This document shows, in pieces, positions 24,796 through 34,117 of a stretch of 64,000 nt of DNA. This stretch comes from an uncultured Bacilli bacterium (GTDB taxonomy: Bacteria > Bacillota_I > Bacilli_A > RF39 > UBA660). Under the pieces are notes generated by a model that did no database searches, was not told where the DNA came from, and was given only the letters and a program-made list of their open reading frames with translations. Position numbers and translations under genes: made by a program. Where the stretch lies: assembly GCA_934130375.1 (NCBI GenBank), contig CAKOXW010000004.1, positions 34,170-98,169 of the forward strand, in the 5' to 3' direction. Positions within the stretch are counted from its first letter, which is position 1; every line of letters starts with the position of its first letter.

Positions 24796-27349
24796 CTCCT
24801 CCGGTTCCTCCACCGCCTCCTCCTGATGATGATGAGAAACCACCTCCACCACCAGAGCCACTTGAAAAACTACCGCCACTGCTACTACCTCCTTCGTGAG
24901 AAGATTTAGATTGATATGCTTTAGTTTCTGTTGCTCTTATGCTGTTACTAATAATATTATTCATTCTATAAAAATCAAGAATATCACTACCTATAATATC
25001 ACTATCTATATCAGTATCTTTAATATTTAACTGCATTACTTTAGATACCTTTTTAGCATTACCAAATAATGTTGCGTACACCAAATATCTTTCCCATAAC
25101 AAAATATCTGGTATTTCCTTATCATGAGTTGCAAAATCATCTAAAAAATGCTTTAATCCTAACCATTTTCTATACTCTAGTTCACCAGTTTCTGTCTTTC
25201 TAATTTTAACAAACGAGTAAACCAGACATACTATAGAAATAATTAATGCAATACCAAATAAAATTTTAGATGTATGAACCAATTTAAATATTTCAATTAA
25301 TTCAAATATTTCGCCAAAAGACAAAATTATCATAAATGAAAAACCAATTCTATAATATATTAAACCATTTCCATCCTTAGACTTCTTAAATATATCTTTT
25401 ACTAACTTAACAAGTCCATAGATAAGAAGCACAGGAATTACAACTACAGGAAAACATACTGCAAAAACTATTACAAAAAGTAAATTATTCTTTTTTATAT
25501 CATCAGATTTCTTAAAGTTACATTCAAATAATTTTTCAGTATTAACTCTATTAACGATTGCTTCTTTATAACTTTTCCACTTAGATATTACACTTCTATA
25601 TGACTTATTTGCACGATTCTTTAAATCAGCAGTTGTGACCTCTTTACTATTTGCAAAAATAACATCCATTAATTTTCTTTCTTCGTATAATAAATCACCA
25701 TTAGAAATATCTTTTATTTTATAATTCTTATTACTAATCTTTTCATAACTAATCTTCTTTTTCCTAATTAAATCAAGCATTGCAGCACTTACTGCTTTAT
25801 CTGTAAGTTTATTATACATTAAATATGAAACAACTTCACAAGGTAGTTCACTAGGTATTTCTCTATAATACTTTTCATTAAATGATACATCATAAGGTTT
25901 AAATTTTTTCTTATACATCTCATAAAAAACAAATATTGTTACAATAATTGATACTGCTGCTAGAAACCTATAACCAGTTTCTTCTTTATATTCAGCATTT
26001 TTTACAAGTGGTAATTTACTATTTAAAACACTATATAAAAATACTCTGTTCTCATAATTATCAATCATATATATTTTATCTTCAATATTTTTATAAGTAT
26101 AATACCTTGGACTTCTTACTAAGTAATCTATATCACTAAGAATACTATTCTTTTCTAACTCATCAAGTGTTACTTTTATACTATTAATCTTATCATTGTA
26201 TTCATCCTTTAAATCGCTTGGTAGATATTCAAAAGATGTCAAACAATTATTATAATTTTCTCTAGTAATATCATTTTTAAATGTTTCAATATCCCTATCA
26301 TTTCTAATTACTATATATTCATTTATCTTTTTATTAAGTATATCAAGTTTGTCTTTATATTTATTCTTTTTCTCAGTATCATATATTTCATTATATTTTG
26401 CCTTTATATTTACAAACTTATCTCTAATTGAAAATATAGTTTCATTAATAACTTCTTCATTTGGATTATTAATTAATTCATCTTCAAGTTCACTAATGCC
26501 AGTATCAACATAAGAAACAACCGCATAATCCTTTTGTTGTCTTTCATAATTTGCTTGTTCTGCCTTATTTGTTTCATACAAAATAATTTTATTAAGAGCA
26601 TCAACCTTAGTATTCTTAGATGAATTCTTTATAACACCAACATCAAATGTTGCCCTTATATCTATCTTAGTATAAGAAGGCACATTATCCACATTAAAAG
26701 TTAAGTACTCATTATTTTCATTTTTCACCTCACCATTAAGAGGCCCATGAGCCCATACTCTTAAATTCTTATTATCTTTAAAATAAAACTTACCCTTTAA
26801 ATGATGAATAGATTCTCTAAAACTATCATTAAAAATAGTATAAAATAATTCACCAACATCATTATGTTTAACTGCTATATTTCTTATTCTAAACTTAATA
26901 TAAAAGGCCTTGTTATTCTTACTAGGATTATATATCATTAAAGTAGTCCCCTTGTTAGAATAAGAAGTTGTATAAACTCCATAATCCCCTTTATTAGCAC
27001 TACTAACTCTTTTAAAAATATCGCCATCTATATTACTAAAATCAAAGTTATCATCACTATCTACACCTTGTACTTCTAATATAGCAATAGAAGAACCATT
27101 ATAAATCTTACTTGCTCCGTAAGAACTCGCATCAGCATTAAACTCATACAAACTATCATTAATATAATTAATATCTAACTCAGTCCCATTATAAGACCCG
27201 TTCATATCAAAATAATATTCAACTGTTAAGTCGCCATTATCCTTCTGATATCCATTTACATAAAAATTTTCAATCCCATATGATGATGCATTCACATAAA
27301 AAGGAATTGCAAACAACAACATAATAAATAATTTTAAAACCTTTTTCAT
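24785..27349 (-). CDS. DUF2207 predicted membrane protein
   Basis: An 854-residue protein. Order: signal peptide (MKKVLKLFIMLLFAIPFYVNAS), an extracellular beta-rich DUF2207 region to about residue 240, a helical region, a membrane helix near 465, a cytosolic winged-helix-like domain (MYNKLTDKAVSAAMLDLIRKKKI), three more helices around 620-710 and a Gly/Ser-rich tail after residue 820. This is the architecture of the widespread YciQ-like family of unknown function. The extreme Gly/Ser tail is typical. AGAGGTAAAG precedes the ATG. Monocistronic. Confidence 0.85.
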   Translation of the reverse strand: MKKVLKLFIMLLFAIPFYVNASSYGIENFYVNGYQKDNGDLTVEYYFDMNGSYNGTELDINYINDSLYEFNADASSYGASKIYNGSSIAILEVQGVDSDDNFDFSNIDGDIFKRVSSANKGDYGVYTTSYSNKGTTLMIYNPSKNNKAFYIKFRIRNIAVKHNDVGELFYTIFNDSFRESIHHLKGKFYFKDNKNLRVWAHGPLNGEVKNENNEYLTFNVDNVPSYTKIDIRATFDVGVIKNSSKNTKVDALNKIILYETNKAEQANYERQQKDYAVVSYVDTGISELEDELINNPNEEVINETIFSIRDKFVNIKAKYNEIYDTEKKNKYKDKLDILNKKINEYIVIRNDRDIETFKNDITRENYNNCLTSFEYLPSDLKDEYNDKINSIKVTLDELEKNSILSDIDYLVRSPRYYTYKNIEDKIYMIDNYENRVFLYSVLNSKLPLVKNAEYKEETGYRFLAAVSIIVTIFVFYEMYKKKFKPYDVSFNEKYYREIPSELPCEVVSYLMYNKLTDKAVSAAMLDLIRKKKISYEKISNKNYKIKDISNGDLLYEERKLMDVIFANSKEVTTADLKNRANKSYRSVISKWKSYKEAIVNRVNTEKLFECNFKKSDDIKKNNLLFVIVFAVCFPVVVIPVLLIYGLVKLVKDIFKKSKDGNGLIYYRIGFSFMIILSFGEIFELIEIFKLVHTSKILFGIALIISIVCLVYSFVKIRKTETGELEYRKWLGLKHFLDDFATHDKEIPDILLWERYLVYATLFGNAKKVSKVMQLNIKDTDIDSDIIGSDILDFYRMNNIISNSIRATETKAYQSKSSHEGGSSSGGSFSSGSGGGGGFSSSSGGGGGGTGGGRF

Positions 27350-27391
27350 ATCTTTACCTCTATAATAAGTATATCATATTTATAAAGAAAA

Positions 27392-27412
27392 AAAGACTAT
27401 TTTTTAGTCTTT
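27392..27412 (-). terminator. Terminator of GtrA gene
   Basis: AAAGACTA-AAAAA-TAGTCTTT and a T tract on the minus strand, overlapping the last codons of the GtrA-family gene. Confidence 0.8.
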
Positions 27413-27906
27413 ACAAATACAAAGAATTTACTAAATACATAGTTAAGTATTAAGATTATTACTTGTAGTATTATCTTAGCAATCATGTCGTTAATTTTAA
27501 ATAATGAAACGAATACATACATTAAAACTATTTCCATGCCAAGTGTTAATAATCTACAACCAACAAATTTAGAAAATTCATCCAATATTTTATCTGATTT
27601 ACTTCTAAATACATATTTTCTATTAGCAAAGTATGCAAATAAAACTGCACATATCCATGAGATAATAGTATTAACCATATAATTACTAATTATAAGTCTT
27701 AATGCCCAGTAACTAGCAATACTTACAAATGTAGTTAATGCCCCTACTATAACATAATCTATTATCTCTTTATATTTTTTATATAAATTATCAAGTTCAT
27801 CTTTGTAAACACAACACACAATCATAAATAGTATTAATAAACTAATTGCACTTATATTTATTATAAGTGAGTTATTTAAATATATTTCTACTAATTTTTC
27901 TTTCAT
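27397..27906 (-). CDS. GtrA-family membrane protein
   Basis: A 169-residue protein with five likely membrane helices. The GtrA signature is YVIVGALTTFVSIASYWALR, ...FAYFANRKYVFRSK and a C-terminal NYVFSKFFVF. GtrA proteins act in flipping or presenting polyprenyl-linked sugars to glycosyltransferases. AGGAAG before the ATG at 27906 fixes the start, 1 bp after the YfhO stop. With YfhO it recalls the Bacillus CsbB-GtrA-YfhO route that glycosylates teichoic acid; no CsbB gene is adjacent. Confidence 0.85.
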   Translation of the reverse strand: MKEKLVEIYLNNSLIINISAISLLILFMIVCCVYKDELDNLYKKYKEIIDYVIVGALTTFVSIASYWALRLIISNYMVNTIISWICAVLFAYFANRKYVFRSKSDKILDEFSKFVGCRLLTLGMEIVLMYVFVSLFKINDMIAKIILQVIILILNYVFSKFFVFVKTKK

Positions 27907-27907
27907 T

Positions 27908-30379
27908 TTACTTCTTCCTTTTCTTAATATCAAGTATCATAACTTGTAATAACATTATACACCCAATACCACTAAAAATCATCCCTTCTTTTTGATAAGG
28001 TGCTTTATATACAATTTTAATATCGTGATAACCACTATCTATTTTAAATCCAATATAAGACAAAGACACTTTTTCATAATCAATTTTATTCCCATCTAAA
28101 TAAATACTAAAACCTTTATCATAAGGTATTGTTAGTATAAAATATCCATCATCCTTGACATTTATATTACCTGTAATTATATCACCAGAAGTACTTTCTT
28201 TATCAATATTAAATACTGATACACTTTTTACATAATTTACAATATCGTTATAATCTATTGAATAAATCTTAACATTAGATATATCATATTTACCCTTTGC
28301 AAACTCTATATCAAGTTTATCTATCGTATTTCCTGATATTGCATATTTAAAATTATAATTATTATTAGGATATGTCCATGTTTTGCATGATAATGTATTT
28401 TTAATATCATTAATTGTTATACTCGTATCACCAATCGTACATGCCTCAGTATAATTCATATCAAATGAAATAAGTAGTATCTTATTTTCATAAGGTTTAT
28501 CAAATTTAAGTACCATTTTACCATCTTTATTACTAGTTATCAAATATCTATTATCATTATTAGTTAGTTCTAAATTGTCATAATCTAAAGTATAACCAAA
28601 TTCTTCCTCATTAATTTTTGATACATAATTATTATCAATATTTTCTTTTACAACCACATTTGTCATTAATGCATAAATTTTATCTATATTTGATAAACCA
28701 TTGTATAAATCTTCACTAATAACACTGTTTGTAGCATACCCGATTGGAAGCACATTATCATTTTTATAGACATTATCAGATATCATTTCATATCCAATCG
28801 GTGCAGTTTTATCAGTAATTAGGTATTTGTTTGCCATAAATGTATTAAATAAAATATTATGTGGATTAAGCGCAGTTGAAATCCTATTAGATTGCTCATT
28901 AAATAAATTTACAAAATTGTAATAATTTTTATTTTCTAAAGATGAATAAATACTTGGTAAATAATAATTCCTATCATATACATAATTTATATTATACATA
29001 TCATTCATATTGTAATCTACTCTATATATATTATTATCTTCATTTAACAATACTGACACTTTGTCATAATATGTTTTATCATACTGCTTGCTATTTAAAT
29101 CCTTACTAACATACCTTTCTGTATAGTTATTAAACAAACAAATTACAAGTGCGATAAAGCAAACTGGGTAAATTAATATTTTTCTATTCTCATACTTATT
29201 ACTTAGTAAATATAGTATTACAGTTACTATGATATCAGCCATTAACAATGCCTCATTAGCAAGAATTAAATGAATAATGCATAGAATTGTTAATATTATT
29301 AAAAATATATAAAATTTATTATCTTTTTCTTTCTTGTAACTACTTAAAAAGTTAGTAATTAATAATATTGCAAGAGGCAACAAAGGTATTAAAACTTTAC
29401 CCCTAATATACATAAAACCACTTAATATATATATAAATACTGGAAATACAATTAATAATGAAAAAATAATTGATAAAAATCTATCCGATTTCTTCTTATT
29501 AAATAAACCATATAATACTGCAATTAACAATATAGAGGATGTTCCCATTGTATAAGATGTATACATAATTTGATCCATATTAATAGTAGGCAAAAGCAAC
29601 TTAAATATATTAACACTATTAGTTATATCCCCCCTACCATTTAATATTACATACATTGTTGGTAATATTAATACACATGATAATAAAATACCAACTATTA
29701 CTAAATATATATATTTTAATAAATCTCTAATAAATACCTTAGACTTCACTATCTTATTATCTTCATAATACTTATAAATATAATATATGGATAAAGCAAT
29801 AATTCCACAAACACTATAGTAATAACTTGTCATTATCATTAAAAATACTGATAGTGCAATCATTGTTTTTTTATTTTTATCAATACCTACTAGTCCCATT
29901 AATAGAAATGGCATATAATTTATAAACATAATATGTCTATGTGTATGGTAGATAAGTGGTGCGGATAAAAGAAATAATAATGTACCAAGAAATGTGTATT
30001 TATTATTAAACTTACTTCTTAAGAAATAATACATAAGCACAACCGATGTGATAGTTATTATAAGCATTGCTATTTGGATATAATTTATCATACTTAATTT
30101 AGGAAATAAGTATGAAAACATTATTATTGGGCTAAAAAGTCCATAATATGATAAATTATATATATTTTCTCCCGCACCGATATTAAATGCGAAACCAGGA
30201 AATATTTGTTTAGTTTCTAAAAATAGTTTTCTAAAGTAATCTGGTATTACCGCATGCTGCGAATTATAATCAACAATTGATGCATTTAAATTAGTAATTC
30301 CCAAGTAAGAAAACATTATTATTAATAAAATTGTTATTAATATTAAAATATTAGTCCAATCTTTTTTATTTAGTTTCAC
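27908..30379 (-). CDS. YfhO-family GT-C glycosyltransferase
   Basis: An 823-residue membrane protein. About twelve helices fill the first 430 residues, with an extracytoplasmic loop rich in acidic residues after the first helix (NASIVDYNSQHAVIPDYF), where GT-C enzymes carry their catalytic Asp/Glu. A large soluble region follows and a final helix with a Lys-rich tail. It matches the YfhO family, which moves sugars from lipid carriers onto surface polymers such as lipoteichoic acid. AGGTGAT favours the GTG at 30379. Coupled to the GtrA gene. Confidence 0.85.
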   Translation of the reverse strand: MKLNKKDWTNILILITILLIIMFSYLGITNLNASIVDYNSQHAVIPDYFRKLFLETKQIFPGFAFNIGAGENIYNLSYYGLFSPIIMFSYLFPKLSMINYIQIAMLIITITSVVLMYYFLRSKFNNKYTFLGTLLFLLSAPLIYHTHRHIMFINYMPFLLMGLVGIDKNKKTMIALSVFLMIMTSYYYSVCGIIALSIYYIYKYYEDNKIVKSKVFIRDLLKYIYLVIVGILLSCVLILPTMYVILNGRGDITNSVNIFKLLLPTINMDQIMYTSYTMGTSSILLIAVLYGLFNKKKSDRFLSIIFSLLIVFPVFIYILSGFMYIRGKVLIPLLPLAILLITNFLSSYKKEKDNKFYIFLIILTILCIIHLILANEALLMADIIVTVILYLLSNKYENRKILIYPVCFIALVICLFNNYTERYVSKDLNSKQYDKTYYDKVSVLLNEDNNIYRVDYNMNDMYNINYVYDRNYYLPSIYSSLENKNYYNFVNLFNEQSNRISTALNPHNILFNTFMANKYLITDKTAPIGYEMISDNVYKNDNVLPIGYATNSVISEDLYNGLSNIDKIYALMTNVVVKENIDNNYVSKINEEEFGYTLDYDNLELTNNDNRYLITSNKDGKMVLKFDKPYENKILLISFDMNYTEACTIGDTSITINDIKNTLSCKTWTYPNNNYNFKYAISGNTIDKLDIEFAKGKYDISNVKIYSIDYNDIVNYVKSVSVFNIDKESTSGDIITGNINVKDDGYFILTIPYDKGFSIYLDGNKIDYEKVSLSYIGFKIDSGYHDIKIVYKAPYQKEGMIFSGIGCIMLLQVMILDIKKRKK

Positions 30380-30412
30380 TGCAATCACCTATGGTAATTA
30401 TATCATAATTAA

Positions 30413-30440
30413 AAAAAAAAGACACCCTTCTTGTGTCTTT
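30413..30440 (-). terminator. Terminator of small Tyr/Pro/Asn-rich gene
   Basis: AAAGACAC-AAGAAGG-GTGTCTTT with a ten-base T run on the minus strand. Confidence 0.9.
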
Positions 30441-30711
30441 ACCACCTTCTTGGCATTACTGGTCCATAATATGGTGGATAATTATTGTAATATGGTCTAT
30501 AAAAATATGGTGCGACTAATCCTCCAGTAAGTCCTCCTAATAAAAATGGTCCAATAAATCCAATTCTCTCATCATTTTGCTTTCCATTATTGTAGTTATA
30601 TTGTGGATAATTACTTACAGGATATCCTGCTTGTGGATAAGCGTTTCTTTCATCAATTGCTTGTGGATAAACATTGTTGCTTGTATTATATTGTGAATAA
30701 GTCTTGTACAT
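30439..30711 (-). CDS. Small Tyr/Pro/Asn-rich surface-type protein
   Basis: A 90-residue protein rich in Tyr, Asn, Pro and Gly. Three short repeats N(V/A)YPQA(I/G) occupy the first third, a Gly/Leu hydrophobic hairpin (FIGPFLLGGLTGGLVAPYF) the middle, and YRPYYNNYPPYYGPVMPRRW the end. Such proteins occur as coat- or envelope-associated proteins in Firmicutes, but no named family is certain. GGAGG precedes the ATG at 30711, which rules out the longer frame. Confidence 0.6.
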   Translation of the reverse strand: MYKTYSQYNTSNNVYPQAIDERNAYPQAGYPVSNYPQYNYNNGKQNDERIGFIGPFLLGGLTGGLVAPYFYRPYYNNYPPYYGPVMPRRW

Positions 30712-30760
30712 AACATTCCTCCCACTAATATAATATGTGAACAAGTGAATTTGGCCATAA

Positions 30761-30824
30761 AAAAATGCCTAAGGTGCAACGTACTTACAAATACGCTTAG
30801 CTAGTAGCTACATTACCTAGGTCT
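30761..30824 (-). other. Candidate structured RNA or complex terminator
   Basis: On the minus strand CCTAGGT...(A)CCTTAGG closes an outer stem. Inside are TAGC-TACTA-GCTA and CGTA-TTTGTAAG-TACG hairpins, and the outer stem is followed by seven T. It lies between the DUF3800 stop and the small gene at 30711. It may be just a terminator, but three nested stems are more than termination needs. I recognise no known RNA family. Confidence 0.4.
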
Positions 30825-30845
30825 TGTGTGTTAATCTTATCATAA

Positions 30846-31559
30846 CTAAGCACTGGTTGTCAACATTTTTTCGCAAGATTTAAAATCGAATTTTTTTATT
30901 CTTCCAGAGGCCCTGTTATCTAAAAATACGCTTACTCTATACTTACTTGTTTTAAGAGATTTTAATACATCTTTAACAATATCTATATTTTTATATTTAT
31001 TATAAAAAGTATTAACTGTTAAGTCAGCAAGTTGTATCCCAAAATTAGTTTTTGAATCATAATACGTCACTGAAAAATCAAAATTATATGTGCAGAATTC
31101 CGTTTTTAAATAGTTTTCTAAATTTTTTAAGTCTTTAACCCTTATATTTCTGTTATCTACACTTACAACAAAATTAATTAGTTTATTTGTATCAAGAACC
31201 GGAATTATACAATCAGAAAATATTAATTTAACTGCATAATTAAAGAATATATTAGATTCAACTATTTCTTTTTTCATTATTTCTTTATTAAATACTTTTG
31301 CAATAAAACATACATTATCAATCTTTTGAATAGACTTAAAAATATTTACTTTTTCACAAGGTTTCATATGAAAAGATTTTATTTCACTATTTAAATCCAT
31401 ATTTCTAACTAATTTCATATCCTTATTGATTTTTTTATAAGTTGATATTATCTTATTTTTTTCATTAGAAAAAACAAAATAACCACCAACTGCAAAGTAT
31501 TTAGTATTACTATTTTTGTGAATCGAACCACTTTCATCTAAATAAACATATATAGTCAA
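30846..31559 (-). CDS. DUF3800 domain protein
   Basis: A 237-residue RNase H-like-fold DUF3800 protein. The family opening IYVYLDESGSI is at the N-terminus, AVGGYFVF follows, and the C-terminal GIQLADLTVNTFYNKYK with the conserved Asp is present. DUF3800 proteins are common in mobile and defence loci, possibly as nucleases. The start appears to be a TTG at 31559 with AGGAAGTGAT upstream. It stands alone between the small Tyr-rich gene and rpsI. No other mobile gene adjoins. Confidence 0.8.
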   Translation of the reverse strand: MTIYVYLDESGSIHKNSNTKYFAVGGYFVFSNEKNKIISTYKKINKDMKLVRNMDLNSEIKSFHMKPCEKVNIFKSIQKIDNVCFIAKVFNKEIMKKEIVESNIFFNYAVKLIFSDCIIPVLDTNKLINFVVSVDNRNIRVKDLKNLENYLKTEFCTYNFDFSVTYYDSKTNFGIQLADLTVNTFYNKYKNIDIVKDVLKSLKTSKYRVSVFLDNRASGRIKKFDFKSCEKMLTTSA

Positions 31560-31672
31560 AGTATCACTTCCTTTTAAATAATAAAAGAAATAATATAAAT
31601 TATTTCTGCACTTAAATCAAAGTAAATACTTAAATTAAATAAATTTTAACAAATAATTATTATTAAGTCAAG

Positions 31673-31703
31673 AAAAAAACTTATGAAAAATATCATAAGT
31701 TTT
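31673..31703 (-). terminator. Terminator of rplM-rpsI
   Basis: AAAACTTATGA pairs with TCATAAGTTTT around six bases, followed by T-rich sequence on the minus strand. Confidence 0.9.
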
Positions 31704-31716
31704 ACAAGTACTTTTA

Positions 31717-32133
31717 CTATCTCTTTGAGAATTGTGGTGCTCTACGAGCTTTCTTAAGTCCAGGTTTCTTTCTTTCTTTAATTCTTGAATCTCTTGTGAT
31801 AAATCCATTAGATTTTAAGATTTTTCTAAATGAAGTTTCACTTGTTGGATCAGTATTTCCATCATATTCAAGTAAAGCCTTTGTTATACCTAAACGAATT
31901 GCACCAGTTTGACCTGAGAATCCACCACCATTAACTTTACAATCAATATCAAATTTATCTCTTGTATTAGTTACATCAAGTGGTTGACATAAATCCATAA
32001 CTAATGTTGGGAATGGTAAATATTCATTTACATCTTTTCCATTAACAGTTATTTTACCAGTTCCTTCAGTCATTCTAACTCTAGCAATAGAGCTTTTTCT
32101 ATGACCAGTTCCTGCATATATTTTCTTTGCCAT
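31717..32133 (-). CDS. rpsI: 30S ribosomal protein S9
   Basis: A 138-residue S9. The family features are GTGHRKSSIARVRMTEGTGKITVNGK at the N-terminus, GGGFSGQTGAIRLGITKALL in the centre and the basic tail KKARRAPQFSKR that reaches the P-site tRNA. An internal TDPTSETSFRKILKSNGF replaces the more usual shorter loop. AGGAGG precedes the ATG. It follows rplM by 8 bp, the usual rplM-rpsI operon. Confidence 0.97.
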   Translation of the reverse strand: MAKKIYAGTGHRKSSIARVRMTEGTGKITVNGKDVNEYLPFPTLVMDLCQPLDVTNTRDKFDIDCKVNGGGFSGQTGAIRLGITKALLEYDGNTDPTSETSFRKILKSNGFITRDSRIKERKKPGLKKARRAPQFSKR

Positions 32134-32141
32134 ATATCCTC

Positions 32142-32573
32142 CTAGTTAAGTTTCATTTCTACTGGTTTTTGTGCTGCATGTTTGTGATCAGCTCCAGCAT
32201 AAACGAATAATTTCTTATACATTTGTCTTCCTAGTCTTCCTTTAGGTAACATTCCTTTAACTGCTCTTTCAAGCATTTCTTCTGGATAACTTTCTCTCAT
32301 AGTTTTAGCGCTTCTAACTCTTAATCCACCAGTATAACCACTATGATTATAGTACATTTTATCATTTAGTTTATTACCAGTTAATTTAACATTTGAAGCA
32401 TTGATTATGATTACATAATCTCCACAATCAACATGTGGTGTAAAAGTAACTTTGTGCTTTCCACGTAAAATGTGTGCAGCCTTGCTTGCAACACGGCCAA
32501 GAGGCATGTCATTAGCATCGATTACATACCATTTACGTGCAACTTCAGCTTTCTTTTGCATAAAAGTTGTCAT
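32142..32573 (-). CDS. rplM: 50S ribosomal protein L13
   Basis: A 143-residue L13. It begins MTTFMQKKAEVARKWYVIDA, followed by PLGRVASKAAHILRGKHK, GDYVIIINASNVKLTG and MLPKGRLGRQMYKKLFVYAG. GGGAG upstream fixes the start at 32573. The leader of about 80 nt and the consensus promoter at 32653-32681 serve both rplM and rpsI. Confidence 0.97.
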   Translation of the reverse strand: MTTFMQKKAEVARKWYVIDANDMPLGRVASKAAHILRGKHKVTFTPHVDCGDYVIIINASNVKLTGNKLNDKMYYNHSGYTGGLRVRSAKTMRESYPEEMLERAVKGMLPKGRLGRQMYKKLFVYAGADHKHAAQKPVEMKLN

Positions 32574-32591
32574 AATTATTTCTCCCTTCAT

Positions 32592-32681
32592 AAATAAAAG
32601 TCATAGTCCGGAACACTACACTTTTCGGGATGTGAAAAATGTACCAATGTAGATTGTACTAGAAATAAGGCAATTTGTCAA
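32592..32681 (-). promoter_or_regulatory. rplM promoter and leader
   Basis: TTGACA (32681-32676), exactly 17 bp, TACAAT (32658-32653). The leader downstream includes ATCCCGAAAAGTG...TTCCGGACTATGAC, which may fold into the autoregulatory r-protein leader common before rplM in Firmicutes; the fold was not computed. Confidence 0.7.
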
Positions 32682-32735
32682 CAAATACAAACAAAATTAA
32701 CGTATTTTTACTCCAAATACATGAATAAATAGTAA

Positions 32736-32752
32736 TTAAGCCCACGAATACA
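32736..32752 (-). repeat. Post-terminator repeat copy 2
   Basis: Minus strand TGTATTCGTGGGCTTAA directly after the T tract of the cdaR terminator. Confidence 0.9.
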
Positions 32753-32756
32753 CAAA

Positions 32757-32781
32757 AGAAAAAGGAGAAATTATCTCCTTT
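32757..32781 (-). terminator. Terminator of cdaA-cdaR
   Basis: AAAGGAGA-TAATT-TCTCCTTT plus T tract on the minus strand, overlapping the cdaR stop. Confidence 0.9.
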
Positions 32782-34117
32782 GACTTATTATAAGTGTTAC
32801 TTTCTTAACCTTAGTTTCGTAACTAACTCTTACATCACTACCCTCAACCAAAACATCAACATCATGAGTACCAGGTCCATAACCACTTAAATCTACATAA
32901 ACCTTAACACTATTCTCATCAATCTCTTTTAATACAGATTCAACACCTTTTACTATTACAGTAGCATACTTATCCGCATCAGATGCTGCATTAATAGAAT
33001 AAGCATCAGATAAATTTTCATATACTAATTGAACATTTTCAAGTTCCTTAGTAATCTCAGTTTCAACAGATACAGAAACAGAAGTAACAGTTTCACTCAT
33101 AGACCTAACACCAGCAGGCTTCTTAATAGTTTCAGTAAACTTCTTAGTATCAGATAAACCTTCTACATTAACAGGAACCTCAATATTCTTAATATTAGCA
33201 AGGGCCTCCTCATCACCATATATAGTTACAGTATCAATAGAAGTTGTAATCTTACTAATTGCTTTACCAAATGCAACTTTACCTTCAGGAATTACCTTAA
33301 TTGGTACTACCTTAGAAGGAGATGCAATAGTGATTGTAGCATTTACCTTATTAGGAACTATTTCAACATCAATAATATTTCCCTTCTTATCATACGCAAT
33401 TAACTGAACATCCTTTAAAGTCATATCACCAACTTTAGGATTAGCAATATTATTAATATCAACTAAAGCCTTAACAGTTGCTACCTCATCTAACTTATAT
33501 TGAGCACCTTTAATAATTACTTCTTGTCTATCAAGCTCAACCTTAGATATAGACAATTTATTATTAAGTCTATCCTGATTAATTATATCAGCAGTTAAAG
33601 TCCTACTCTCAGACATCTTAGGATATATTACAACTGTCGCAACAGAAGGGTCTATTTTATAACTAATCGTATCAATTGAACCCTTATACTTTAAACTTAC
33701 CTTATGAGTACCTTGTTTTAAATCTTTTAAATCAATATCAACCGCATCAACAGGCAATTGCTTAGCCAAATACAAATCTGACTTTCTACCTATCATAGTA
33801 ACATCTACAGTTTCAGGAATACCCTCAATAACATATGCCTCAGCATTATATATTGCATTAACCTTTTGATTATAAAGCACTTCAGCAGAAGTCTCACTAA
33901 TAGTAGTAGACTTATCATCTACATACAAAAATATACCAACAGCCATTAACAAAGAAATAATTACTAAACTACTCTTCTTTGAATATAAAGCCTCAAACTT
34001 CTTATTATTACTTTTTAATAAATCATTAATTTTAACAAACAATTTAGATAATGGTGTAATTAACTTCTTATCAAAAAATCTACCAATTCTTTTTAAAAAC
34101 AACTTAATCTTACTCAT
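32771..34117 (-). CDS. cdaR: CdaR, YbbR-domain regulator of CdaA
   Basis: A 448-residue protein with one N-terminal membrane helix (SSLVIISLLMAVGIFLYVD) and about four extracytoplasmic YbbR repeats, seen as recurrent VPV..EG / ATVTIYP-type strand patterns ending in VTLIISQRR. In Bacillus and Listeria CdaR controls the diadenylate cyclase CdaA. Overlaps the end of cdaA by 8 bp. glmM, the usual third gene, does not follow here. Confidence 0.9.
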   Translation of the reverse strand: MSKIKLFLKRIGRFFDKKLITPLSKLFVKINDLLKSNNKKFEALYSKKSSLVIISLLMAVGIFLYVDDKSTTISETSAEVLYNQKVNAIYNAEAYVIEGIPETVDVTMIGRKSDLYLAKQLPVDAVDIDLKDLKQGTHKVSLKYKGSIDTISYKIDPSVATVVIYPKMSESRTLTADIINQDRLNNKLSISKVELDRQEVIIKGAQYKLDEVATVKALVDINNIANPKVGDMTLKDVQLIAYDKKGNIIDVEIVPNKVNATITIASPSKVVPIKVIPEGKVAFGKAISKITTSIDTVTIYGDEEALANIKNIEVPVNVEGLSDTKKFTETIKKPAGVRSMSETVTSVSVSVETEITKELENVQLVYENLSDAYSINAASDADKYATVIVKGVESVLKEIDENSVKVYVDLSGYGPGTHDVDVLVEGSDVRVSYETKVKKVTLIISQRR

